A stretch of 64,000 bases of DNA from Ischnura elegans (GCF_921293095.1 NC_060258.1:8198607-8262606); one strand, 5' to 3'; shown: positions 33,736 through 44,787, counted from the first letter of the stretch. Numbers and translations are program-made. Notes: generated by a model from the letters alone, not told the origin.

Positions 33736-34735
33736 GGAATTTTTCTCATGGCAATTATTGTGTATTTCACCGCCGTTCACGCGGCAGGTTTAGAAATATT
33801 TCACATCACTTTTTTATCGAAATTTGTCAAAAGTGCAATTTTTGAACATTTATAGAAAAAAAAGTTGTCAAGTGAAAATCGTTTTGATAACATTTTTGAA
33901 AACTATAGCAGCATGTTTATAGCCTCTAAAATTTTTACTAGCTTCACTCGTTTGGTTTAGGTTTTACAGGGGCACAAATATGGTAGTTTTGAATAATTTG
34001 ACCGGTGCGCAGAATTTTTGTGTGTGCCTCATTGACTTCAAACACTCATATCTTGGAAAATACTTGCAATGGGTCTTTAATATTTTGGATTTTTCTTAAC
34101 TAAGGTTGAAACTAACAACAGGGAAAAAATTATCAAAATCTGAGATGGTGGGCGTGGGACCCCCCAAAAATTGGTTGAGTTGACATGGAATGACCCAGTT
34201 ACTCAAAATGTTTAGAATAGTTGGATATCTCTTTTCTTATTTACTGTTAGGTATGCTCTCATATGGAACAAAATGGCCACAACTAATGATTAACACGAAA
34301 ATTACAGCATATTAAAGGTATATAAAAAAAAGTGAAACATTTATTGCTGAAAATGGCATTCCATGTACGTAATCACGGCTGCATTAATGGTCTCTTGTTG
34401 TCTCGGTACGATTTGCAGAGGTAGTTAGGCTGTCTCGGGGGTATGTCATTGGTATGATAAGTGGAGGTTTTAAGAGATAAAGAGTTTCACTGCAAAGAGG
34501 TTTGCCCATAAATTTACATGTAAATCTGAGTGGACCGTAGAGATGGTATGAAGTATGGAGGTTTATGATGTAAAGAGGTTCACTACAAAGAGTTTTGCCT
34601 ATAAATTTACATGTAAATCAGATGGGACCGTTGGGGTGGTATGATGTATGGAGGTTTATGATGTAAAGAGGTTCACTACATAGAGGTTTTACTGTTCTTG
34701 CAAAGATGAAATGACCTGAGTTCAGTTGTTCTTAC

Positions 34736-34840
34736 CTTGGCGTCCGCGAGATCCAGCAATCCAGTCGTGTCCTCATCAAATGAGCTGTGGGTCGTTAACG
34801 CCCCCTCCCCAATCTCCTCCTCGATTGTCTTCAAGATCAC
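34736..34840 (-). CDS. Antisense host-type exon inside intron 2 (35 codons)
   Basis: On the - strand the acceptor TTTTTCTCTGCAG precedes base 34840 and the donor AAG|GTAAGAAC follows base 34736. The 105-bp exon is open only in the phase-0 frame; the other two frames have stops. The peptide begins VILKTIEEEIGEG, continues with a T-T-H-S-S-F-D-E-D stretch and ends LLDLADAK. It is acidic and has no motif I know. It lies in 300 bp of non-repetitive, GC-richer DNA between two transposons, opposite in strand to the CUB/LDLa gene, so it would belong to a different, possibly nested, gene. No partner exon was found. Confidence 0.55.
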
Positions 34841-35011
34841 CTGCAGAGAAAAATAAGCCCATCAGTTTGTTTTTGAAAGTATACCACGACGGATCCCTTC
34901 AATAGACCAGCCAATTGTACAGCGTACAGTCGGCTCATCCTAAGGGCCGTATTGTCAATCGACCCTGGATACATCATCAGCCCCTACACCAACCGAACTC
35001 GTCCTACATAT

Positions 35012-37614
35012 AGTCCAGGAAATGAAGCATTTTGGCTTGCAATTTTTTCAAACTGAATCGATTTTCTTGAAATTTTCATAATAAGTAGGGAATATACCAA
35101 GAATGAAAATCTATATCATGCCGACGGGCGCTTTTACCCTGGGGGTGGTTTCCACCCCATCTCGGGGGTGGAAATTTTTAATTATATTTTGACCACAGGA
35201 ATCGATAGAAAAATACATTCTAAGAATAAAATGTTATTTCAATTTTTTGCGTAAAATTAATATTTTTTAGTTATTTGCGATTGAAAGTAATAGTTTTTTG
35301 ACGAAAAAATCAACGATTTTAATCGATTATAGGCAAATAACTTGAAAAGTATTTATTTTATTAGGAAATTGTGGATTACAAAACTGTAGCTTGTAAAAAA
35401 TTTAATAAAAATCTTATTTTAGATTTCCTTTATGACTAATTCGGACCGATCTACAACTTGTTGATGGTTATCTATTGTTTGTCATACGCTAAATTTGAAA
35501 GATTCAATACTAAATAGCGGGAAAAATGTAATTTTCGAGGAAAGATTATGTAATATGTTTTAAAGTGTTTTTAAAAAACTTTCTTATAATAGGAAAAAAT
35601 ATTTTTTATCATGAAATTTGAGCGAGTTATGATTAAAAATAAGATCAGTCCCTACTTTTTTGTACGAAAAAATCAGTGAAAACAACTCCTTATTACCACG
35701 CTAGACAAAATTGATCAATGCCCTTCAGTATTTCTCTTTATTTAAGTATTGTTAATTGATCCTAGAAGTTTTTTTAATTTAAAACTCTAAATTTTGAAAA
35801 AATTGAAGGAAAAAGTGAAAAGTCATTTTTTACAATTTCGTTAAAAATGCTCTTTTTTTCAAAATAACTCCAAAAAAGCTGGAGATATGAAAAAAATGCA
35901 CGAGTGATAAATTGTAGCTCCTTTATTTTCAAATATTTTGGTGTGTTTAAATTTTCTATATAATAAATATTTGGTGAGATATTGATAATTAAAACCTCTA
36001 TTTCCAAGGGAGCTCCACCTTATTTAAACCCTTAAATCCCTCCCCTTTCAAAATTAATGACTCGAAAAAATTTAATTCGCATGACCTTGTAGTCAGTAAA
36101 AACCCTACAAAATACAATTTAAATGAACTTTCTATCATAAAAAATAAAGGAGCTATGTTTGAAATACCAATCAAATTTATTTTCGAAAAATTCGAAATCC
36201 ACAATTCAGAGCATAATATTCCTCATAATCAGCATATTCTTCGTGTATTTTACGTTATAAGCTAACAATACAATCAAATTTGCTACAAAATAAACACACA
36301 TACCCATAAGATGTATATATACATACACATATGTGAGTATGTGTGCTCTCGCTCACAGTGACCTGTGAGCATGCATGTGGTGGGAAGACTGGAAGCCATA
36401 CAGTCTCCGTTTGATTGTGTTTCATGTAATGTCTACATAAATGTACATTTATTTGTTTATGTTACCATTACGAAGTTTGTTCTGTTTATACTATTGTTAT
36501 ACCTTTTCTGTGCTGTGATTAAAATCATGAGAGAAAAAAGTGAATACATAATGAAAGGAGTAAGAAAGTGAATAACAAGATACAATGTGATACATAATTT
36601 TTATTTTTAGGGTAAATAATTTTTTTTGCATTAACCCCCAGTAAGGGTTGATGATTATGGGTTGAAACGCCTTAAAATTCTTTTCCAAACAAAAAAAATA
36701 ATTATACAAATAATTTAAACTAAATTTTACCCGTATTTAGCTTTAAAATATAACTTTTTAAGTTCCAACTTTTAGGGGTAGTTTTCACCCCTAAAAAATT
36801 AAACGCGCCCTTCGGCATAGTATAGATTTTGAAGAAGGGGGTATGATTAGTCTAATCCGAAATATTTTTGCAAATCGATTCGGTTTGAAAAACATTTTTA
36901 AAGGAGGTATGATTAGTATAAACACAAATTTTTATGCAAATCGATTCAGTTTGAAAATTCTTTTTTACATTAACCCCCAATAAGGGTTGATTATTATGGG
37001 TTGAAACACCTTAAAATTATTTTTCAAACATAAAAAAATAATTATACATATAATTTGAACTAAATTTTACACGTATTTAGCATTAAAAATAACTTTTTAA
37101 GTTTCAGCTTTTAGGGGTAGTTTTCACCCCTAAAAAATAAAACGCGCCCTTTGGCATAATATAGATTTTGAAGATCGGGGTATGATTAGTCTAATCCGAA
37201 ATATTTTTGCAAATCGATTCGGTTTGAAAAACATTTTTAAAGGAGGTATGATTAGTATAAACACAAATTTTTATGCAAATCGATTCAGTTTGAAAATTCT
37301 TTTTTACATTAACCCCCAATAATGGTTGATTATTATGGGTTGAAACACCTTAAAATTATTTTTCAAACATAAAAAAATAATTATACATATAATTTGAACT
37401 AAATTTTACACGTATTTAGCTTTAAAAAATAATTTTTTAAGTTACAGATTTTAGGGGTAGTTTTCACCCCTAAAAAATAAAAAGCGCCCTTCGGCATAAT
37501 ATAGAATTTGAAGTAGGGGGTATAATTAGTCTAATCCCAAATTTTGGTGCAAATCGATTCAGTTTGAAAAAATTGCAAGGTTTTTCACTTTTATGAGCTT
37601 CATTTCCTGGACTA
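35012..37614. mobile_element. 2.6-kb TA-flanked element with internal tandem array
   Basis: TA then GTCCAGGAAATGAAGC at the left, GCTTCATTTCCTGGAC then TA at the right: 16-bp perfect inverted repeats. Subterminal blocks (CGATTCAGTTTGAAAA, CACCCC-rich) occur at both sides. The right third is a tandem repeat (36630-37575). No transposase recognised. TA target suggests the Tc1/mariner-pogo class or a related group. Confidence 0.75.
36630..37575 (+). repeat. ~339-bp tandem repeat, nearly 3 units
   Basis: Units begin ATTAACCCCCARTAAGGG at 36630, 36968 and 37308 (periods 338 and 340). Each unit has two copies of GCAAATCGATTCRGTTTGAA and a palindromic AGGGGTAGTTTTCACCCCT. Confidence 0.9.
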
Positions 37615-37689
37615 ATAACCACATCAAGCCCTGCATATCACAATGTCTATGCTACGATCACAATGAAGACAGCAAAATATACAGCCATC

Positions 37690-37762
37690 ACGAAGCCCCG
37701 AACCCTGGTCCCCTGGGTGGTAGCCGTAATCACTAACCACTACCCCACCTGACCCTCCTGCT
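37690..37762 (-). mobile_element. tRNA-derived SINE head, fragment
   Basis: The - strand reads GGTGGGGTAGTGGTTAGTGA (A-box-like), then CTACCACCCAGGGGACC and AGGGTTCGGGGCTTC (B-box-like). The layout resembles arthropod SINE heads. No tail or duplication seen. Confidence 0.4.
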
Positions 37763-37793
37763 GAGGGGTGCGATATCATGAAACTATACGCGG

Positions 37794-38761
37794 TACAGGC
37801 GGTCCTCGACTTTCGTACACTCGACTTTCGTACAATTCGCACTTTCGTACATTCAAAATTGACACCTTTTACTCGACTTTCGTACGCTAAATTCGGACTT
37901 TCGGACGTAGGTCTGTAATTTTTTTAAAATTACCACGATGTTTATTGCCTATCCCAACATTCAATTGTTTCAAATGGCAGTATCGGCAGTATATGCGAAC
38001 AATACGAACGTATATAATGAAGGGAATTGTTGGTAATTGACTCTAATCTAGGTGATTTATTTGGGAGAGAGACTGCCTGCTATAGGCTCCTTTATCAAGA
38101 AAAGAAGAAAGCCTTCATTGAAGATATTTTTCAAAAGAAGTTGGCTAGACATCATTGAATAGCTTTCAATAAAACTAGTAAGACCTTCTTTCTAAAAGTG
38201 TTTTTTCGTTTGAGTGCTGTTTAATTCATGTAAACTTTCAGCAACGATATTGCATGAAATATCACCCGAATTCCGTTTGTCTTTTGTCCTATTTGAATAA
38301 CATGCGGAATATACGCGATCGTGAATGTCACCTGCCAAATAGCGAATTTTGGTGTAAAAATTAAAAGGTATCCAGAGTGCGGGTTCAACAAATACATTTT
38401 GTTATGCTTCTTGATATGTCCTTTTATTTATAGTGGACGTAATAAGTGGAATGTCAACTTAAACGCCAAGAGGAAGTTTCACTCGATAGCCAACGGAGTT
38501 CTTGTTTTTTTAAACTTTTATTTGCTTTTTCTGCGTATTTTCGAAAGAAATTAGATTATTTGAGGAGTTTTATTAACATATTATAAAAATTAAGTCAATT
38601 GAAATGAATTCCGTGAAAAAAAAGGTTTTAGTACGTATATTCCGCTCTTTTGGAACGTAACCCCTAATTAGTATGGAAGTCAATGGTTCGACTTTCGTAC
38701 ATTCGACTTTCGTACAAGTTTTCGGGAACGCATTGTGTACGAAAGTCGGGGACCGCCTGTA
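37794..38761 (+). mobile_element. pogo-like element, H family
   Basis: 968 bp including TA; ends CAGGCGGTCCTCGACTTTCG and its inverse. Nearly the same as 29161-30106 throughout. Confidence 0.85.
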
Positions 38762-39060
38762 TATGTGAAAAGTACCTTATGAAAATTAATTAATTACAGC
38801 CAAACTAAGGCCCATTCAACGGAACCACTACTAGTTCAGGGATGTGTTCACCAATCCGAAGGCCATAAAAAATATGGCATTGAAAAAGGCGGAGCAAGTT
38901 TCGTGGTCTCCCGTTGTTAGTCTCAAACGGTGTACGTAAATAATCAAGAATTATATTCCTTATATCGCCTCTGATTTATAAAATGAAAATGCAACTCTTA
39001 CTTCTTGACTGTGGTCGGAGTTTTCCGATCGTTCGTCATACTACTGTGTATATTAAACTG
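38762..39060. other. Unassigned intronic spacer
   Basis: AT-rich, no recognised features. Confidence 0.4.
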
Positions 39061-40128
39061 TCTGTTCTGTTGAATTGAATTCTGTTGAATTAAGAGAGAT
39101 TACATCGTTTTCTCTTGAATCATGGTAAAAATCATGCGATAGCACTCGCTTTCTGTAATTATTAAATATATGTTTACTGATGCACGCATGTTTGTTTAAT
39201 CACTTAAATATAATGGTATAAAAGACAGTACAGTGAGTCCTCGTTCTACGTCACCCCGTTTAACGTAATTTCGTGATAACGTCACGAAAATTTTGAGACC
39301 GCCATTCGTTTATCGCACCTACACTTCGCGATAACGTCAAGTCTTTTAAAGTTCGCGCAAAAAAAAAAGGCGAAGCGGCGGGCGTTGCAGGTTGTTTGTT
39401 TTGTGGGTGGTAATACAGTCAGTCTAAACGAAGTGTAAAACGGTGTGTTTATTCTCAATTGCCATTACGGTTTTAGCAAAAATTTCTGCAAAATGAATTC
39501 TTACGTAGGTGCGCAAGGTTTTACTTGACATAATGGTTTTCAGGAACCTAAAAAGTGATTTCAAGGCATTTTTCCGAGTAGAACTCGGAGTTTTTGTCGT
39601 CACTTTTTTCGCCGTGTTCACAATAATTTTGGTTCCTGCAACTGCGACGATGTTTCAGCGATGATGATGCCCAGGCGATGCTTGCCCGGGCGACCACCAT
39701 AGCGAAGCCGAAAAGCAAATGCTGGAAGATACAAAAATGGAGAAGGATTTACGTCACTGCTGCTATTGTCGTCGATGAAGACAGGAACCCGTATTTAAGC
39801 GATAGTTTGGCATTCCCACCGTAAAAATGCCCCAGATATGATACGCTAACATATTGTCGCGTAGGAATTGTGAGGTCTAGGAGCCGATATTCACTTTTTA
39901 CATTGTTTCTTATGGGATGTTATGCTTCGATTAACGTCATTTCGTTTATCGTCACATTTTTCAGGAACGGTAAGTGACGTTAAACGAGGACTCACTGTAG
40001 TGCCTTTCATTTGCAAAGGATATGAAAACATGGTGCCTATCACTAAAACCTCTCTATAGTGAACCTCCATACATCAAGTTGCCCAAATTTTGGTCCCCTC
40101 CATTTCGATGTGAAGAGGTTTTACTGTA
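39061..40128 (+). mobile_element. F-family element, left part lost, with nested E element
   Basis: The right half matches 61740-62013 and ends TAGAGGTTTTACTG-type sequence followed by TA at 40127. It is split at TA by the E element 39229-39999; outside that insertion it reads continuously like the F copy at 61860-61900. Confidence 0.75.
39229..39999 (+). mobile_element. pogo-like MITE, E family, with known empty site
   Basis: 771 bp including TA on both sides. Flanks AAAGACAG and GTGCCTTTC join to match AAAGACAGTAGTACCTTTC at 61875-61893, which lacks the insertion. This proves TA duplication. Confidence 0.9.
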
Positions 40129-40425
40129 AAACCTACCTGTAAACGCTCAAATGGGAAGTCCTGACCCCCCGCTGTATTTCCCAGATATTACGCCGTCCGA
40201 TTATTTCTTGTTCTGTTATATGGTACAAGGTCTGGCAGATCTGCAGTTGTGTTCATACGAGGACACCAAAAAAATGGCATGATTCGTGGGTTGCCTCAAA
40301 AAATGAACATTTTTACCGTTACGGTATTGGCCTCTGCCACATTGATGTGGAAAAGTTGTAGCTAGCGATGGGCAATACTTTGAATGATTCATTCATAACC
40401 ATTTTTTCACAATAAAGTTGTATTA

Positions 40426-40590
40426 AATGAAAATGCACAACCTTGGTATCTTTTCACTGGAAAATTATTTATTGGTACGACTCGTTTCGACGCTGAGGCG
40501 TCATTCTCAAGTACTCTATAATGACGCCTCAGCGTCGAACCTATAAATAATTTTCCAGTGAAAAGATACCAAGGCTGCGTATTTTCATTT
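40426..40590 (-). repeat. Long palindrome with Penelope-type hammerhead-like motif
   Basis: Arms of ~75 bp. On the - strand: UUGAGAA (40504-40510), U, stem II GACGC/GCGUC, GAAAC (40484-40488), then a stem-III-like ACG-AGU-CGU followed by A, then AATAAA. The other arm has lost about 10 bp just at stem III. Same core as 2402-2559 and 60689-60869, but unrelated arms. Confidence 0.6.
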
Positions 40591-40785
40591 CAAGATGGAT
40601 TTTCACTAAGTAAAAGCCGAATCAATTGAATTCTTTAAGTTGTATTTTCGTTCAAAAAACAGCGGGAACTTAATTGTGCACCAAATATTAATTAGTCTCG
40701 TACTTATGCTCAGTTCCTCCTCAACTCTCCTTTCGGGATTTTGCCCGATCATGTAATTTTACCCTTTTATTATTTTCTTCTGTTG

Positions 40786-41912
40786 TACAGTGAGTCCTCG
40801 TTCTACGTCACCCCGTTTAACGTCATTTCGCGATAACATCACGAAAATTTTGATCGTCATTCGTTTATCGCACCTTCGCTTCGCAATAACCTCAAGTCTT
40901 TTCAATTTCGCGCGAGGAAAAACGCGAAGCAGATTTCAGATGTTTGAATTGGGGAAAAGTCTTAAACAGGAAGAAAGTCATAGGTGGTTGTTCAGTGCAA
41001 CTGGACGTGGATAGGGACCATCTGATGGAGTTGTAAGAATTGGTCAAAAATTATGCCACAAACTAAAACCTGACAAATTTCAATTTTCAATTGTGGCTAG
41101 TACATTCAAAAAAGTCCTTTGAAGAACATGTGAGTATATCTTTGCCTAATATCAAACTTTTTCATTTTACATACGTTAAACTAGCCGAATGGGGTAATTT
41201 CCTTCATCAAAGAAAACGAAAGGCATTGATTGCGATTCGTTACCCACCATTAGTATATTCATAATATACAAATTATTTGATTTTTAGAAATCCCAGTTGC
41301 AGGTTGTTCGTTTTTTGGGCGGTAGTACAGTCAGTCTAAATGAAGTGTAAAATGGTGTGTTTATTGTTAATTGGGATTACGGTTTTAGCAAATTTTCTGC
41401 AAAATGAGTTCTTAGGTAGGTGCGCAAGGTTTTACTTAATATAATGGTTTTCAGGAACCTAAAAAGTGATTTCAAGGAATTTTTCCGTGTGGAACTCGGA
41501 GTTTTTGTCATCACTTTTTTTCGCCGTGTTCACAATAATTTTTGTTCCTGTAGGTGCGACGATGTTTCAGCGATGATGATGCCCAGGCGACGCTCGCCCG
41601 GGCGACCACCATAGCGAAGCCGAAAAGCAATTGCGGGAAGATGCAAAAATGGAGAAGGATTTACGTCACTGCTGCTATTGTCCTCGATGAAGACAGGAAC
41701 TAATATTTATGCCATAGTTTGGCATTCCCATCGTAAAAAATGCCCCAGATATGATACGCTAACATTTTTTTCGCGTAGGAATTGTGAGGTCTAGGAGCCG
41801 ATATTCACTTTTTACATTGTTTTTATGGGATATTATGTTTCGATTAACATCATTTTGTTTATCGTCACATTTTTCAGGAACGGTAAGTGACGTTAAACGA
41901 GGACTCACTGTA
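40786..41912 (+). mobile_element. pogo-like MITE, E family, with internal insertion
   Basis: TA-flanked, CAGTGAGTCCTCGTTCTACG ends. About 360 bp (40933-41295) of foreign sequence, including the start of an A element (41190-41293), replace part of the interior. It sits in a 69-bp tandem duplication (41913-42050; left piece 40769-40787). Confidence 0.8.
41190..41293 (+). mobile_element. A-family fragment
   Basis: The first ~100 bp of an A element (GGGTAATTTCCTTCATC) trapped inside an E-family MITE. Confidence 0.75.
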
Positions 41913-42050
41913 TTTGATTGACTTGAAATTTTTGTATATGTTATTTTTGTAAATTGGTTCAAATTATTTTCTTCTGTTGTATTTGAATATCTTGAAATAT
42001 TTGTATATGCTCATTTTTGTTAATTGGTTCAAATGATTATTATATTTGTT
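41913..42050 (+). repeat. ~69-bp tandem duplication
   Basis: Two diverged units each with TTTGTATATG and AATTGGTTCAAAT. The piece left of the E element (40769-40787) equals the end of unit 1, so the MITE inserted in this array. Confidence 0.65.
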
Positions 42051-42308
42051 AACTGATTGCTGAGCTATGAACTGTTTATATAAAAATGTTCCATCGGATG
42101 TAAAAATCTGAGAACAATAAATTATATTATATATATGTATACCCTTGAAATCCAGGAGCAGGTACCCTGACCCCACGTCTTTCGTTACCCCTCTTGTTTA
42201 ACTGCAAGTTTAACAATGAAAATGTATAAACCTTCATTTTCAAACAGGTATTTTTTTTCATTTTAAACAGACATTTTCTTGGAAATTCCCATATAGATAA
42301 CATCATGA

Positions 42309-42362
42309 CTAGAGATGCGTGAAAATCACAAATGCGATAAATTGCGACATAGATGCGATGAC
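42309..42362 (+). repeat. TAGAGATGCG repeat fragment
   Basis: TAGAGATGCGTGAAAATC followed by GCGATAAATTGCGACATAG, the family of 3969-4060. Confidence 0.5.
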
Positions 42363-42634
42363 TGGACTGTTATGATATTTTTACGCAAATTAGCCTTTTC
42401 GACGGCAAAATTTATACATTTTGTTGCCGAGCGCAGTTCAAATGCTCTGCCGTCACTCACTGCTTTAAAGCATGTGAGCGACTGGCCAGCTGCTAGTTGG
42501 CTGGCTGACTCTACGTGGCCGCGAACTTCAAGTGGGCGCGGGCAAAGCTACACCTCCGCCACTATATGTCTTATTCCTTAATTTATTATTGTTCTACTGC
42601 ATAGTTATTTAAAATATTCTGTATTTTGTCATAT

Positions 42635-42794
42635 ACAGTGAGTCCTCGTTCTACGTCACCCCATTTAACGTCACGAAAATTTTGAGACCGTCATTCGTTT
42701 ATCGCACCTACGCTTCGCGATAACGTCAAGGCTTTTAAATTTCGCGCGAAAAAAAAGGCAAAGCGGCTGGCGTTACAGGTTGTTCGTTTTGTGT
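42635..42794 (+). mobile_element. pogo-like MITE, E family, truncated next to exon 3
   Basis: TA then CAGTGAGTCCTCGTTCTACG; the right part is missing after TTGTTCGTTTTGTG. It ends 144 bp before the exon 3 acceptor. Confidence 0.75.
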
Positions 42795-42938
42795 TTCATC
42801 TACCTCATTATAAAAATAAAAAATAGACGCTACAAATTGTGATAAACTGTTATTGAAAGTACGATAAAATAAAAATGAAAGTGCAATTTTCACCTGTCTC
42901 TAATCACAATATATCATGTAATTTTTTTTTGTTTTCAG

Positions 42939-43263
42939 TTCCGGGAGGATGGGACGTCGGACTCCAACCGACACATTTGCGGCTCGATGCTGTTTGGCAT
43001 TCCCGTGAACCGAGACCTCAACTTTGCCTCCCCTGCCGTCCCTCCCCTCCTGCCCCCGACCCCCCCCACGACAGCGCCATCCACTGGCCTCTCCCTCTTC
43101 ATGAACATATTCAAGTCGACGCACAACCCGTGGCGAGTGCTCGCGTCCCGAGGTGCCTCCGTCGACCCCAAGGGCGAGCTCAAGACGTACATGTACGTGG
43201 CTAATCGGGCTCTCAAGGGAGACGACACGCTGCAGTTGGTCGTGGCGTACACTGCTTTCCAAG
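42939..43263 (+). CDS. CUB/LDLa protein, exon 3 (rest of CUB domain, Pro-rich insertion)
   Basis: The acceptor TTTTTTTTGTTTTCAG ends at 42938 and the donor CAAG|GTGAGC begins at 43264. 325 bp, phase 0 in, phase 1 out. The first residues FREDGTSDSNRHICG give the fourth CUB cysteine (C-G after an acidic loop). A stretch of about 20 residues with nine prolines (AVPPLLPPTPPTTAPSTG) follows, unusual inside a CUB fold. The end has the last beta strands: LSLFMNIFKSTHNPW, LKTYMYVANRAL and TLQLVVAYTAFQ. GC is far above the flanks, with C/G at third positions, as in the other exons. Confidence 0.88.
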
Positions 43264-43348
43264 GTGAGCTCGGAGAAATTTGGATTCATGGAATTTTTGT
43301 ATCACACATTACACAGGCCGACAATGAAACAACTTTTTTTACTGAAAG

Positions 43349-43902
43349 TACAGAAGATTCCGGTTAATTGGGACATAAATCCTGTATAAGGGCATAAAAA
43401 AACGTTGCAATGATGGAAAGAAGACTAAAGAATGTTTTCAATGCAACATAAGTTTATTAAACTATTAATTTGATTAATAAATCAGCGAGTTAATTTATTA
43501 TCATTTTTAAGAATTATAACAATTTAGTTAAAATAATTTTTCACAGCCTCGAGCGACGCTGAATGAATGTCTTTTACTAGGTCTTATTAAAGAAAAGTCC
43601 TATCCTCTTGCGGATGATATAACTACAAGAGCTTTAAAAATAGGGCGAAAATAGGAGCATTTGTGAAAAATAAGAATAAATCAAAGGAGGAAAAAAAATA
43701 GTTTTCTGAAAAAAGAAAAAACATTTAATTTCGTCGCGAGTATAGAGTCTATGTCGCCAACTCATGGACCAATAAAGGGGCATGCTGTCCCAATAAAGCG
43801 GAGAATACTCTGGGATATTCCTATCTATTGGCTTCTGTTCTTCAAGATCTGCCCCAATTAAGTGGCTGCCCCAAGTGGACCCATTGAACGGAATCTACTG
43901 TG
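43349..43902. mobile_element. pogo/Tigger-like MITE (CAGTAGATTCCG ends)
   Basis: The left end TA then CAGAAGATTCCGGTTAATTG; the right end, inverted, CAGTAGATTCCGTTCAATGG. Both ends repeat CAATTAAGTGG-type words. About 85 bp behind exon 3. Confidence 0.65.
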
Positions 43903-44580
43903 GCTTATTCTTATATTTTTAAAGTTGCTGAATCCAAACATGATGGTTTTAAAGTTGTGTCGCCCACCATTTATTCACATTTTACAGTTAAATTTATGAA
44001 ATCAAGCAATATTTTTTTTAATTTAACAGCTTTTTTATAGTTATAATAACATTGAAAAAGTAGGCCTAATGAACGAAGATAATGGGGGATTACTGTTGGT
44101 ACTTCACCGAGAAGTTCAGCAAGCGGTTCATCACAGAAACAGCTACACAAGAAGCTTCAAGGAAAAAAGGGAAAGAAAATGTAGACCAATTCCAGTTGAC
44201 AAGTGAACCCTGTATTATCACGCTGTAGTAAATACAAACAATTTTATCATGATGTAGTGAACAGTAAATGCAAGCAATTTTACGACGTAACACAGTGTTT
44301 CGTTGATTTCCCTGTATATCGTATAGGGGTATTAGACTAAATATTAAATACATATTGCTTGGAAACTGGGTGATACAAAAAAACTAAGGCCAGGTTTGGA
44401 TTCGGCACATAAAAATCTATAAAGATCAGCTATTAAAATAAAAAAAGTTTTCAAACAAAATTTTTTTGTTGGCCTGTGTTATCTATGCGTTAAGTTCCTT
44501 CTGGGAAATGCTGCATTGGTAACATTTTCTGCTCGACATTTTGCTCCTCCTGGGAGCGTTTTTAAGAGAATGGGAGGGAT
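43903..44580. other. Unassigned intronic spacer
   Basis: AT-rich; no coding or repeat pattern recognised. Confidence 0.4.
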
Positions 44581-44660
44581 ACAGTAGACTCCCGTTGTCA
44601 CGAAGTTCACGGGACCAGAAAAACGTCCGAGGTTCGTAATAACGAAGTTCGTATGAACGT
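44581..44660 (+). mobile_element. pogo-like element end (CAGTAGACTCCCG)
   Basis: TA then CAGTAGACTCCCGTTGTCAC with repeated CGAAGTTCG words. The other end is not found. Confidence 0.45.
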
Positions 44661-44741
44661 ATCTTTCAGGAATCTTAAGTTCGTAAAGCTATGCAAGGCA
44701 TCGACAAGTTTGGTTATCCAGCAGAATGAAGCACTGCGTTA

Positions 44742-44787
44742 CAATAGGGTGGTTTCCTATTGTCTTTTTATTGCTTCAATCGAAATA
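44742..44787 (-). mobile_element. A-family fragment (45 bp)
   Basis: CAATAGGGTGGTTTCCTATT followed by the family's ATTGC block, cut by the D-family MITE. Confidence 0.65.

Larger units (their letters stand above)
33327..33805. mobile_element. Inverted tRNA-like hairpin element with 12-bp duplication
   Basis: 479 bp inserted in the right arm of the palindrome at 31186-34204. It is flanked by TCACTTTTTTAT at 33315-33326 and 33806-33817; the intact left arm (near 31568) has this sequence once, inverted. Inverted arms of ~125 bp (about 33331-33454 and 33632-33757) each hold a tRNA-like sequence. The centre and the right tail repeat CGCCGTTCACGCGGCAGG. An element of the same plan but unrelated sequence is at 62133-62578. 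Confidence 0.75.
31186..34204. mobile_element. 3-kb element with GGGTCATTCCATGTCAA ends
   Basis: Inverted arms start CTGGGTCATTCCATGTCAAC and run about 490 bp (31186-31677 with 33246-33326 and 33806-34204, the right arm being opened by the insertion 33327-33805). The central 31680-33190 is unique here. On the - strand it has a decayed frame (32141-32440). Superfamily unknown to me, although this end sequence is familiar from repetitive DNA of invertebrates. Confidence 0.6.
30781..34694. mobile_element. 3.9-kb palindromic pogo-like element, F family
   Basis: Left end TA then CAGTAAAACCTCTATGTAG; the right end is its inverse. Each arm (~900 bp) has an outer F part (30781-31185; 34205-34694) and an inner part shared with the nested element 31186-34204. 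F arms repeat ACCTCTTTACATCGTAAACC-like words. Normal F copies (61315-62013, 59788-60497) have two different ends; here both ends are the same, so this is an inverted dimer. The right TA is TT. Confidence 0.75.

Noticed and set aside
36630..37575. CRISPR-like array
   Set aside because: Units of ~339 bp without spacers in a eukaryotic transposon; it is a tandem repeat.
42900..43289. - strand frames of 105-129 codons over exon 3
   Set aside because: Shadow frames of the GC-rich + strand exon; no domain on that strand.
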